DNA of 11,141 bases from Candidatus Zixiibacteriota bacterium. GTDB lineage: Bacteria > Zixibacteria > MSB-5A5 > CAIYYT01. The DNA lies in contig JAGLUH010000259.1 of NCBI GenBank assembly GCA_023134875.1, positions 1-11,141 on the forward strand, given 5' to 3'. Below are positions 1 to 7,077 of the stretch, in pieces (within the stretch, counting starts at the first letter, position 1; the number at the start of each line of letters is the position of its first letter). A program made the translations under genes and the position numbers. The notes below the pieces were generated by a model, which did not search any database, was not told where the DNA came from, and saw only the letters and a program-made list of their open reading frames with translations.

Positions 1-339
1 TACACTTAAGTTTCTGTCTCGCGCCCAGCGGATACCGGCATCAAGGAGGAACTTGCCATACTCCTGACCGAGGTACTCGCGATAGAGATAGGGCCCGATC
101 AGCCGACAACAATCCGCCATCGCTTCACAACCGACAAAGCCGAAAGGCATGAAGTTCTCGAAACCGATCCGATACTCTCCCCGCTTCAGCCAGCCGACAA
201 CCTGTTTAGCAGTAATCTCCCTGGGCGCCAATTCTTCCGGCTCGAGGATTTCTCCATAGAGATAAAAAGTGGAATCAATAATATCCAGAATCAGAGGGAT
301 CGCATGTTGGCCCGCCCGCGCCAGTCTCTTCTCCGCCAT
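1..339 (-). CDS. Partial unrecognised protein, C-terminus beyond left edge
   Basis: An open minus-strand frame runs from an ATG at 339 to the window edge (113 codons, no stop). The product begins MAEKRLARAGQHAIPLILDI and contains an aromatic- and glycine-rich stretch (GEYRIGFENFMPFGFVGCEA) with two nearby cysteines further on (ADCCRL). The composition looks like a real soluble, mostly helical protein with no signal peptide or membrane helix. The frame stays open upstream of 339, so a TTG start at 372 (LTDRFFAILDLM...) is equally possible, and the bases before it still read like protein. Neither start has a convincing ribosome binding site. It is divergently oriented to the exported-protein gene at 492. 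I do not recognise the family and assign no function. It could also be the remnant of a gene that has lost its 5' end. Confidence 0.45.
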   Translation of the reverse strand, partial: MAEKRLARAGQHAIPLILDIIDSTFYLYGEILEPEELAPREITAKQVVGWLKRGEYRIGFENFMPFGFVGCEAMADCCRLIGPYLYREYLGQEYGKFLLDAGIRWARDRNLSV

Positions 340-423
340 CAGATCAAGTATAGCAAAAAATCTATCGGTCAAGCTAACGATTTTCCCAGGGTCTCCCCGG
401 ACGAAGTAAGCTCCCTTTTTTGG

Positions 424-452
424 TTGACAGCAATGACGGTGTGGAATAACAT
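424..452 (+). promoter_or_regulatory. Sigma-70-type promoter for the exported-protein gene
   Basis: A perfect -35 box TTGACA (424-429) is separated by 17 bases from a -10-like TAACAT (447-452, 4 of 6 consensus positions). Transcription would start near 459 and give a leader of about 30 bases before the ATG at 492. The position and spacing fit the downstream gene. The assumption is that the host's housekeeping sigma factor reads E. coli-like boxes. Confidence 0.5.
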
Positions 453-476
453 GTAATATTGACTGTCTATAACCTG

Positions 477-486
477 GGGAGGAAGT
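477..486 (+). promoter_or_regulatory. Strong ribosome binding site selecting the start at 492
   Basis: The purine run GGGGAGGAAG is a near-perfect Shine-Dalgarno sequence placed 5-9 bases before the ATG at 492. It argues against the in-frame TTG at 459. With the ATG, the product begins directly with a normal signal peptide. Confidence 0.75.
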
Positions 487-491
487 CAACC

Positions 492-1019
492 ATGAGTTTT
501 TCCGGTAAAGCACCGTTGATTATTGCTGCTGTGTCTCTCTCGTTAGCATTCCTGATCTCGGCACCGAGCCAGGCCCAGCAGGCCAAGGGGGAACATATCC
601 TGATGAAAGGCGACAGTATTCATGTCTATGTCGACATTGAGGATTTCGAGGTATTACGCCGAGGGTCGGTGGGCGTCAAGTCGACGATCAAGGTTTTGGA
701 GAGAGTTGATCGCCATGGCAAGATTCTCATCGCCGCCGGTACGCTGGTCTATTGCACCATCGCCGAACGCAGTCGCCCCGGTATGTACGGCGGCGCCGGC
801 AAGATGGTTATCAGCATCGATTCAACTCATTCCACCGCCGGCACCAAGATACCCCTCAAGGGCAAAGCCACTTTCAAGGGTAAGACGAAACGGACTATAG
901 CATGCATCCTCTTCTTCTATGGCTGGAACATCAAGGGCAAAGATGTTATCTTCCCCGAAGGCAAGAATGTCTTTCGGCCGGTGGTGCGTCAGGATACGCC
1001 GCTTGAATATCTGAGGTAA
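492..1019 (+). CDS. Small exported protein of unknown function
   Basis: The product is 175 residues starting MSFSGKAPL. Residues 1-28 look like a Sec signal peptide: a lysine, then a hydrophobic core (IIAAVSLSLAFLIS), then a likely signal peptidase I site at SQA|QQ. The mature part (about 147 residues) is rich in short beta-strand-like segments. It includes GTLVYCTIAERSRPGMYGG, a G-T-K-I-P-L-K-G segment and a late KGKDVIFPEG turn. This order (a 'cost or property' strand pair, an I-P-L-x-G strand, a hydrophobic stretch, then K-G-x-D-x-x-x-P-x-G) recalls small secreted beta-barrel-like proteins annotated only as hypothetical in many environmental bacteria. I cannot name the family. It has its own promoter and converges on the T6SS operon, with its TAA one base from that operon's last stop. 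A link to secretion is not shown. The alternative TTG start at 459 would add 11 residues and is disfavoured by the ribosome binding site. Confidence 0.8.
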   Translation: MSFSGKAPLIIAAVSLSLAFLISAPSQAQQAKGEHILMKGDSIHVYVDIEDFEVLRRGSVGVKSTIKVLERVDRHGKILIAAGTLVYCTIAERSRPGMYGGAGKMVISIDSTHSTAGTKIPLKGKATFKGKTKRTIACILFFYGWNIKGKDVIFPEGKNVFRPVVRQDTPLEYLR

Positions 1020-1020
1020 C

Positions 1021-1848
1021 CTACACCGGATCGGGCATATCGCAGATCAACTCGCGCAGCCTGCTTTGATCTTTTTGTTCCAGCGCGGCGCCGAGCAGTT
1101 CCAGGTAATCCTCGATATAACCATCCAGCAGGTCAAGTTCGGCCAAACAGTTGCTGCCGCTCTGGGTAAGTGAAAGTTTGCTGCCGGTTGGGGCTTCATA
1201 GCGACCGGAATAAACAAGTGACAACCCACATCCGACATTGGCGCGAAAAAGAAACTGCGACCAATCAAATTCCCGCTTAAAACTGAAAGGCAGCAAACTG
1301 ACTAATTGATGCAGATAAGCGTCGGAATATTCATTATTGATCTCGCTATAGAGTACCAGCCTTGATCCCTTAAGCAGGGTAAGCAGATCCTCTTTCAGAT
1401 CGGCAATAGGCAACTCAAGTAACCGTTGAAAGAAATCATTATATGATTCCGGCGCGTCTATTGTCAAATCACCATAAGCAGCCAGTTCCTGTGAGCTGCC
1501 GGATGATACCAGCAGGGGTGCAATTGCTATGGGCTCATAGAAGAATTGACGATACTGGTTTTCTGTAAGGAAAGCCGTATGGCGAAGCAATGCTCCCCAC
1601 CTACCCGAGAAATCCCTGCCTTGTTGGCTGACACGAGTAATCGCAGCCAGTGGCTCACTCTGTTCTTCGCGATACCAGTTGACAGTAACAGACCTACAAA
1701 AATCCTGGTTCTGGCAGTCGCCGAAATCGTTGTAGAAGTGCAGCGCCCAGCCTTCGAGTTTGTCGCTGATTCCAGTGGTCTTATGCACAACCTGCTGCGA
1801 ACCGGGCAGATCGGGGAAGGTACCGTAGATCAGGTTGTCGAGCAGCAT
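1021..1848 (-). CDS. GAP1-N-like partner of the T6SS GTPase
   Basis: The product is 275 residues with no signal peptide or membrane helix, so it is probably cytosolic. The order of segments resembles the N-terminal and middle parts of GTPase-associated protein 1 (GAP1). An opening YGTFPDLPGSQQVVHKTTGI lies at residues 8-27. A G-R-D-x-S-G-R-x-G motif at 77-85 is followed by an H at 90. A LVSLLPFSFKREFDWSQFLF stretch at 182-201 matches the L-x-x-L-P...F-x-x-F pattern of the middle region. GAP1 proteins were named for genomic association with GTPases. Here the ATG overlaps the stop of the GTPase gene (TGATG), so the two are probably translated together and in matched amounts. I infer that it binds or regulates that GTPase. 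TagF, a T6SS repressor, was considered; its G-K-L-P-x-x-G-D-F start is absent. The family call rests on remembered motifs, not a search. Confidence 0.55.
   Translation of the reverse strand: MLLDNLIYGTFPDLPGSQQVVHKTTGISDKLEGWALHFYNDFGDCQNQDFCRSVTVNWYREEQSEPLAAITRVSQQGRDFSGRWGALLRHTAFLTENQYRQFFYEPIAIAPLLVSSGSSQELAAYGDLTIDAPESYNDFFQRLLELPIADLKEDLLTLLKGSRLVLYSEINNEYSDAYLHQLVSLLPFSFKREFDWSQFLFRANVGCGLSLVYSGRYEAPTGSKLSLTQSGSNCLAELDLLDGYIEDYLELLGAALEQKDQSRLRELICDMPDPV
1045..1076 (+). terminator. Possible intrinsic terminator of the exported-protein gene
   Basis: The sequence just past the plus-strand stop at 1019 has a 7-bp inverted repeat, AGATCAA (1044-1050) and TTGATCT (1066-1072), with a GC-rich 15-base loop that can pair a little internally. 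A T-run follows (1072-1076). It lies entirely within the 3' coding end of the opposing GAP1-like gene. The stem is AT-rich, so termination may be weak. Confidence 0.35.
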
Positions 1849-3737
1849 CAGAGCCCCCGCCAGCTCGGCGGTGGGGGCAGCGGTCCCTCTGTCATCTTCA
1901 CCTTGAGTTTATAGCTGCGACCAAAATGAAGGGTGTAACCACCATTCTTCAATCGGGGATAGAAGTTCTCGGCGGGGTTCGATTCCTTCTGGATCAGGGG
2001 AACATAGCTCCGATCCCTGAGTTTGGTATATGTGAAAGTAATCAGTTCTTTGATTACTCCGCTGACTTGCTTCTCGTTCTTGATTTCCCCCTCTATGGCA
2101 AGTTGAGAAAACGTTACTTCAGCGCGATCACCGAATGTAATCCCCACCTGGGCATCTTCGTCAAGGTTGTGTACCTTAAGCGTAATCGTAAACGGTTTAT
2201 CCAAGTAGATGCTCACGCTTTTACTATAGCTCTTTTCTCGCTGTTTTATGGCGTTGGCCAAGCTTGGGTCGACAAGGGTATCTGATTTGAAATCATGTTC
2301 CTGCTGATACTCACCCGATCTCTTCTCCAATTCCGCCTGGCGTTGGTCGAGAGGAACATCATCAAGATCAGCCATCTGGCGATTATAGACCTGAGCATAC
2401 TCTCTGGTGTTATCATTCCATCCCCCCTTACGGGATGCTGTTTCCGCTCTTTCGGACACATTCTCGTCAACCTTGACAAGAATACTCTCAATGCGCGCTT
2501 CAGCATATTCTACCAGCTTGCCGGCACCGAAGAACTCATCAACTGTAAAGAATTTGAGATACCTCTCGTAGTAATCATCCAGGCTGTAGAATTGTTTGTA
2601 GGTCAGGGGCAATTCATGGTCGTTTATCCTTCTCCTATAGTTCTCGTTGGCCAGAGTCAGGTCACTATAATGGACAACTACATGGAACAGATTGACTGCC
2701 AGCATGAAAACAAACCAGACCAGGCAGAGCGCGCCCACCCATTTGACCTTGTGCCACCAGAAGTACTTGCGGTTGTTGGCGAGGATTCTTTTGAAAGCCC
2801 ACATCAAGGGCGCTTCAACGCCTACCGGTCGTAGCTCTGACGGTGGTTCGACCTCACCCGAGGGAGTCTTGGCGATGCCGCCAGTGGCGCTGACAAAGAA
2901 GAATTGGAAATCGAGGCTATAACCGACCAAGGTATCAACCAAGTTACCCAAAGCGCGCACCACCTTCTCAGTACTTTTGGCCCAGCGTTCACCGAAACGG
3001 CGGCGGTTGACATCGGTCACGCCCTTAGCGAACCGTTCCCAGCGCCTGCCTTTGTGTAATGCACCGAGGCCGGAAACCAATTCGACCGGATTCGCAGGTG
3101 AAAAACCGTCAAGGAAATCCGATTTGGTAATCACTACACCGATCGGCATCTTTTTCTTGCACTCATCACGCAGGTCACTGATGATCGTCTGGAAGCCGGC
3201 GATCTGTTCACGCAGGAGCACGTCGGTTTCGGTGGCCGAGGCATCAAAAAAGAATAGCGCGGCACGACAGTATGGGAAGAACTTGGCGAACTGTTGCCGC
3301 AGTTCACCCGGTTCCGCGATCGAGAGCGTCTCGCCCTTATAGTCGACCGTGTAGAACTTGATCCCCTTGCGGGCGTGCAGATCAAGAGCGAATTTCAGGA
3401 CCCGCGTCTCCGAGGTCATCGTCGGAAAACGGCGTTGTCCCTCTGTTTCCACTTGCCGCCCATCCTTGATCTTGACGTCCTTGCCCCGCATCATGTTGAA
3501 GTTCACGATCAGGGCCTGCGCCGTGGGGTTATCGAGCGGCGACAGCTTGAAACCGGTCAGGCCCTTGAGCAGTTCGTACAGAACCGCAAAGTAGACAGTT
3601 TTGCCCGCATTGGAGTGACCAAAAACCAGCACGACATTATCGTCCGGCTCAAAGGGGGCCTCAGGCGGTTGTTCCGGTTTCCCTGACTTCTTCTTGAAGA
3701 CGTTGAAGGCTTTGCGGATCAGACTGAAAGGGTTCAT
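1848..3737 (-). CDS. Short TssM-like membrane GTPase
   Basis: The product is 629 residues. A basic, proline-rich lead (1-32) precedes a GTPase domain. Visible nucleotide motifs are Walker A GHSNAGKT (40-47), a D-Y-K-G Walker B/G3 (132-135), a TKSD guanine-specificity motif after VVI (204-207) and an SAT G5-like motif (283-285). One strong transmembrane helix covers about 333-354. A helical, charged linker (about 365-500) follows, then a beta-rich segment (about 505-615) and a proline tail (GPLPPPPSWRGL). The position after the tssL-like gene, a GTPase on the cytoplasmic side and a C-terminal part across the membrane all recall TssM/IcmF. Canonical TssM is about twice as long and has an N-terminal transmembrane hairpin before the GTPase; both are missing here. 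It overlaps its upstream neighbour by ATGA and its downstream neighbour by TGATG. The GTPase fold is fairly sure; orthology with TssM is an inference. A GTPase from a conflict-type GAP1 system recruited to a T6SS is the main alternative. Confidence 0.75.
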   Translation of the reverse strand: MNPFSLIRKAFNVFKKKSGKPEQPPEAPFEPDDNVVLVFGHSNAGKTVYFAVLYELLKGLTGFKLSPLDNPTAQALIVNFNMMRGKDVKIKDGRQVETEGQRRFPTMTSETRVLKFALDLHARKGIKFYTVDYKGETLSIAEPGELRQQFAKFFPYCRAALFFFDASATETDVLLREQIAGFQTIISDLRDECKKKMPIGVVITKSDFLDGFSPANPVELVSGLGALHKGRRWERFAKGVTDVNRRRFGERWAKSTEKVVRALGNLVDTLVGYSLDFQFFFVSATGGIAKTPSGEVEPPSELRPVGVEAPLMWAFKRILANNRKYFWWHKVKWVGALCLVWFVFMLAVNLFHVVVHYSDLTLANENYRRRINDHELPLTYKQFYSLDDYYERYLKFFTVDEFFGAGKLVEYAEARIESILVKVDENVSERAETASRKGGWNDNTREYAQVYNRQMADLDDVPLDQRQAELEKRSGEYQQEHDFKSDTLVDPSLANAIKQREKSYSKSVSIYLDKPFTITLKVHNLDEDAQVGITFGDRAEVTFSQLAIEGEIKNEKQVSGVIKELITFTYTKLRDRSYVPLIQKESNPAENFYPRLKNGGYTLHFGRSYKLKVKMTEGPLPPPPSWRGL

Positions 3738-4648
3738 CCGCGTTCACCATCCCGGGCTAACTGCTTGGGCAGTGACTCGTACCTGGAATCGTGAATCACT
3801 TCCCACAGCGCCTTAGTCTTACAGGCGCCGAAGATGAGCAGGCATGCCAGCGCCAGATAAACAAGATAAACCGGCCAGCGGTTCCTGAAGAGATGAATGA
3901 CAAAGCGAAGGTTGAGAGGTATGTATACCACTGAAAAGATATTGCTGAATATCTTCTTGATAAAGAGCCACAGCCGGTTTTTCGGTATGTAAATCTTGTT
4001 GGCATACAGATAGGCGCGCGCAAAACTGTTGTGAAAGTAGATATCATGCAGTTTCTCACGCGGCGCAATAGCACCGATTTCAGCAGCTCGTCCCGCCTGA
4101 TGCAACGCGCTGATATGAAGCATCTTTTTCTGCCAGGTATCGGACTTGATAATCCGGGTCGCTGACAACGGTACCTGGTCGCTTTCCTTAAAATTGGTGA
4201 AGACCAGCGCCGCGCGCCGAAAGAGAATCTCCCGCAGCACATACTCGTATTTGCCGAAACCCCTGATCCGGCCGGCGAACACCAGCGGCGCCAGGGTATG
4301 CTCTATAAACATGCTGTCATCCGGCTGCCCGCGCAGCTTCTTGGCGGCCACCAGGGAATCGGAACAGTGACTTCCCGGACGCCGGATGTACCAAAAATCG
4401 AGCGCCATCAGGTCGGCAATCGCCAGCACCAACGGTTCGGCATCGCGCGGCACGGTGTTGATACGCAACTTGAGTTGTTCATCTATCGCCGCTCCCCGTT
4501 CACCGGAGATGTCAACCCGATCCAGCATCTGAAAATAAGTATCGAGGTTATGAACGAATGATCTGGCGGAGAAATCCTTACGTTGTCGCATATAGCGGTT
4601 CATCTGCACGAAGATGGCGTTGATATTGGATTTCAGTTTCTGCGGCAT
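3734..4648 (-). CDS. C-terminally anchored membrane protein, candidate TssL analogue
   Basis: The product is 304 residues starting MPQKLKSNINAIF. The ATG at 4648 lies 7 bp after the tssK stop. A longer reading from 4783 would lie inside tssK and begin with an unnatural serine/arginine-rich stretch. Residues 1-225 look like an alpha-helical cytoplasmic domain. A basic amphipathic segment (225-257, KKIFSNIFSVVYIPLNLRF) follows, then one transmembrane helix (about 258-276, VYLVYLALACLLIFGA) and a short 28-residue tail. A helical cytoplasmic domain plus a C-terminal anchor, encoded between tssK and a TssM-like GTPase, is the layout of TssL/DotU, which links the baseplate through TssK to the membrane complex. 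I see no clear DotU sequence motif, so the assignment rests on topology and position. No peptidoglycan-binding extension is present. The stop overlaps the next start (ATGA), indicating translational coupling. Confidence 0.6.
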   Translation of the reverse strand: MPQKLKSNINAIFVQMNRYMRQRKDFSARSFVHNLDTYFQMLDRVDISGERGAAIDEQLKLRINTVPRDAEPLVLAIADLMALDFWYIRRPGSHCSDSLVAAKKLRGQPDDSMFIEHTLAPLVFAGRIRGFGKYEYVLREILFRRAALVFTNFKESDQVPLSATRIIKSDTWQKKMLHISALHQAGRAAEIGAIAPREKLHDIYFHNSFARAYLYANKIYIPKNRLWLFIKKIFSNIFSVVYIPLNLRFVIHLFRNRWPVYLVYLALACLLIFGACKTKALWEVIHDSRYESLPKQLARDGERG

Positions 4649-4655
4649 AGGTTGA

Positions 4656-6128
4656 CTATCTTGACCGGCTGAATACCGCCACCTCGTCGGTACCGACCGA
4701 TTCCAGAGCTTGCTTGTCCAACTCACCGTCGATGATGACATTAAGCCGCACCAATCGATCCGCCTTGAGGGGGAAGAACTCATTCGGCTGGATTATCCAG
4801 TACTGATCATCGCGCTCATCCTGGATCGGATTACGCGCTACCGAAGCGGCGGCGATATCATCGACTTCATTGGGGCCAAGGTAGATGATCACACTGTCGG
4901 CATAGGTTTGCGGCAGCAGCCTCTTGCTGATTCTGATCGCGACATCCTTGGTGCTGCGCGGATCGATACCCTCGATGATGAGGTGATGCCGATTGTTTAA
5001 GTAGGAATATCTCGCCGAATCATGCTGCTGCAACTCAAAGCGGAAACCACCCAGTTCAATCGAATCAAGTAACTCAGGCTCGGCGCCCCTGGCATAATGG
5101 TTGAAGACCGCATGAATCAGGGTGAGAATGCGTTCCGTGTCATCGAAGAAGTTGGTCATCCGGCTGAAAGCGTAATCACGCGACTGGTAGTCGGTCAACT
5201 CCGGCAAAAGTGATCCGCCCGGCAATGATCCCCAATCGCCGGAAAGGGTGCTGGTGCGAACGTTCTCTCGCAGTTCCGGGTAGATGGCAAACCCCTGCAT
5301 GAAGCCGCGCGCCAAACCGGTGAAGAAATCGATCAGTTCTCGAGCACCGATACCGGCGATTTTGTCGAAGATGCGGTTGTAGTTATAGGCCACCTGGTGC
5401 AGCAGGCTCTCCGCCTGGAGGAACTGACCGCGCAGAGTGGCCTCCTGGGCGGCGGTACGGTCGGTCTTGATTTTGAGGTTTGCCTCGGCCAGGACCGCCA
5501 GCCCCGCCTTTTGGACCCGATCGAGCGAACTTCGCAATCGTTCCATCCGATCACCAACCGCACTACCACAGGCGGTGGTCAAAAACGACGGCACGAAATC
5601 GGTATCAAACTGGTAGTCATCCTCCACCCGCGCCAGCTCGGCTATCTGAATGCCGCAATCGGCTGGTAATTGCTCCGATACCCCGAACGAGAGAATCGGC
5701 TTGGCGGTGCGCCAGGGCGCCCGACTCAGTTCCTCACCCTCCTGTGGGTCGCCAAAATCAAACTGCTTTTCCGGCGAGGCGTAGAGGTAGAGGGAGAGTC
5801 GATTGCGGCTCTCATTGCTGATATCAAGACTGATTTGCACCGCCTGATGCCGGACAAACTGGCTGTTGATATTCAGGATCGTGCCATTGGGAAGCAGGGC
5901 AATGCAGCGAGTGACTGAGGCATGAAGAATATCACCGTCGCGTTGCAGCTTGATTTCCAGCGGTTCCGATTTGCCGGTGACGCTTTTCACGATGCCATAA
6001 CCTATCGCCAGAGCGGAAGCGTTGAAACGGCTTAGATTGACAGCGAAATCCTGCTGCTGGTTCAGATGCCTGCTGGTAACCAGCATGCCATCTATCCAGT
6101 TGATACCCCAAACATTGAAATCGTCCAT
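4656..6128 (-). CDS. tssK: T6SS baseplate protein TssK
   Basis: TssK is the trimeric baseplate adaptor that joins the TssEFG wedges to the TssL/TssM membrane complex. The product is 490 residues from the ATG at 6128, close to the usual 440-470. The N-terminus carries the family signature: W7, then WIDGML (11-16) and a T-S-R-H-L-N-Q-Q-Q-D-F run (18-28), equivalent to W-x-E-G-M-x-L-x-P-x-H-F-Q-Q-Q in proteobacterial TssK. A GTG at 6140 would add four residues (MGNN). I prefer the ATG because the conserved region then begins at once and a weak GGGT precedes it; neither start has a strong ribosome binding site. It is followed 7 bp later by the anchored-protein gene. The C-terminal part, which in known TssK binds TssL/TssM, is poorly conserved, consistent with an unusual membrane partner. 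Confidence 0.9.
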   Translation of the reverse strand: MDDFNVWGINWIDGMLVTSRHLNQQQDFAVNLSRFNASALAIGYGIVKSVTGKSEPLEIKLQRDGDILHASVTRCIALLPNGTILNINSQFVRHQAVQISLDISNESRNRLSLYLYASPEKQFDFGDPQEGEELSRAPWRTAKPILSFGVSEQLPADCGIQIAELARVEDDYQFDTDFVPSFLTTACGSAVGDRMERLRSSLDRVQKAGLAVLAEANLKIKTDRTAAQEATLRGQFLQAESLLHQVAYNYNRIFDKIAGIGARELIDFFTGLARGFMQGFAIYPELRENVRTSTLSGDWGSLPGGSLLPELTDYQSRDYAFSRMTNFFDDTERILTLIHAVFNHYARGAEPELLDSIELGGFRFELQQHDSARYSYLNNRHHLIIEGIDPRSTKDVAIRISKRLLPQTYADSVIIYLGPNEVDDIAAASVARNPIQDERDDQYWIIQPNEFFPLKADRLVRLNVIIDGELDKQALESVGTDEVAVFSRSR

Positions 6129-6158
6129 ATTGTTACCCACACAGAATAGTTTATATCA

Positions 6159-6173
6159 AACCATTACATGGTT
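6159..6173. repeat. Perfect inverted repeat between tssG and tssK
   Basis: AACCAT and ATGGTT are separated by three bases (plus strand AACCATTACATGGTT). The repeat overlaps the tssG stop codon and sits in an AT-rich gap of about 43 bp, the largest gap in the operon. It could form a short RNA hairpin or be a protein binding site. Chance is not excluded. Confidence 0.4.
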
Positions 6174-7077
6174 ACACCGTCTCCTTCAGATAGGTGCTGA
6201 AACCAAGATAGCTTTCTTTATGTTGAGCGCCAATGGTAAAGAGTTTCTGAGCGGGAGTAAATCGATACCGGATCAATCCAACCAAATGCGCCGGCGTGAA
6301 AAGAGTCATCAGGTTGTTTAGCAGTTTTCGCTTGATCCCGCCAGGCCGGAAATCAGCGACATCGCTACGGTCAAGATCAATGATGTTAACCCGAAAAGTA
6401 GAGTAATTCTCCACGAAGCTTTTTCCCGGAACCCAGTTGCGCCCCAATCGGGCATTGCCTTTTCCCATCGAACTCCGATAAGTCTCCGGTATCGGCACAC
6501 GCCGCGGTATGTTTTCCTCCACCGTGACCTGTTTTTTTATGAAAGCGGGCAGCACTCGTTCGTAGAGAAGACGGCGGCCACGAAAGAAGGGAGCATAGAA
6601 GCGGAGCAGAAGGAGATATTTTCTCTCTTCTTTTGCCACTGCCGGCACTTCCCCACCAAGGCGGGCCCAAAAGAGCAATTCCGTATCAGTGTCTTCGCTG
6701 GCGAGCAGCATCCTCAACTTGAGGATGTGAAACCAAATCCAGAAACGGTAGGTCGTGGTATCAAATGCGCTCCAGAAATTCAGGGTCTTGTCTTCAAGTA
6801 TTTCCGGATCATCCTCAGATTCCTCACGCTCTTCGACCAGAAAGGAGTCGGGGAAATAGTTTTTGAAGGAGGGCAGGTAAGCGCTGATGACCTGCTCCTG
6901 GCGGTTGGTGGTTTCTGCGTCGCGGCGACGGATAGTTGCGATATCGGTAGCATGACCTCCCTGCGCCTCCTGGCTGAGAAAAGTGAACTCACTCGGATCA
7001 CGTCCGAGGACAGCTATCAACAGGGAAAACTCCGCCAGCCGAATGCGACCGCTTATTTGCAGGGAATCGCTCTTCAT
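6172..7077 (-). CDS. tssG: T6SS baseplate protein TssG
   Basis: TssG pairs with two TssF copies and TssE to form the baseplate wedge. The product is 301 residues, within the usual range of about 300-350. The N-terminus (RIRLAEFSLLIAVLGRDPSEFTF) and the middle (FDTTTYRFWIWFHIL, about residues 105-120) fit the family. The closing G-A-Q-H-K-E-S-Y-L-G-F-S-T-Y-L segment is equivalent to the L-G-x-x-T-W-L end of TssG. A long acidic run (EEREESEDDPEILED, about 82-96) is notable. The ATG overlaps the tssF stop by ATGA, so the two are probably translationally coupled, as expected for subunits of one wedge. Similarity to proteobacterial TssG is low, so the call draws support from tssE and tssF beside it. 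Confidence 0.82.
   Translation of the reverse strand: MKSDSLQISGRIRLAEFSLLIAVLGRDPSEFTFLSQEAQGGHATDIATIRRRDAETTNRQEQVISAYLPSFKNYFPDSFLVEEREESEDDPEILEDKTLNFWSAFDTTTYRFWIWFHILKLRMLLASEDTDTELLFWARLGGEVPAVAKEERKYLLLLRFYAPFFRGRRLLYERVLPAFIKKQVTVEENIPRRVPIPETYRSSMGKGNARLGRNWVPGKSFVENYSTFRVNIIDLDRSDVADFRPGGIKRKLLNNLMTLFTPAHLVGLIRYRFTPAQKLFTIGAQHKESYLGFSTYLKETV

Noticed and set aside
1021..1848. Calling the last operon gene tagF
   Set aside because: TagF proteins begin with a G-K-L-P-x-x-G-D-F motif, which is absent; the G-R-D-x-S-G-R-x-G motif and L-P...F pattern fit GAP1 better.
2295..2834. 179-residue plus-strand open frame opposite the GTPase gene
   Set aside because: Its hydrophobic stretches are the reverse reading of the GTPase gene, whose motifs and coupled ends are convincing.
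4649..4783. Longer N-terminus for the anchored membrane protein
   Set aside because: These 45 codons lie mostly inside the 3' end of tssK and read as a serine/arginine/tryptophan-rich stretch typical of an out-of-frame translation; the ATG at 4648 fits the operon spacing.
6129..6158. Possible internal promoter before tssK (TTGATA followed by TAACAA)
   Set aside because: The -10-like box would sit directly against the start codon, so transcription would begin inside the gene.
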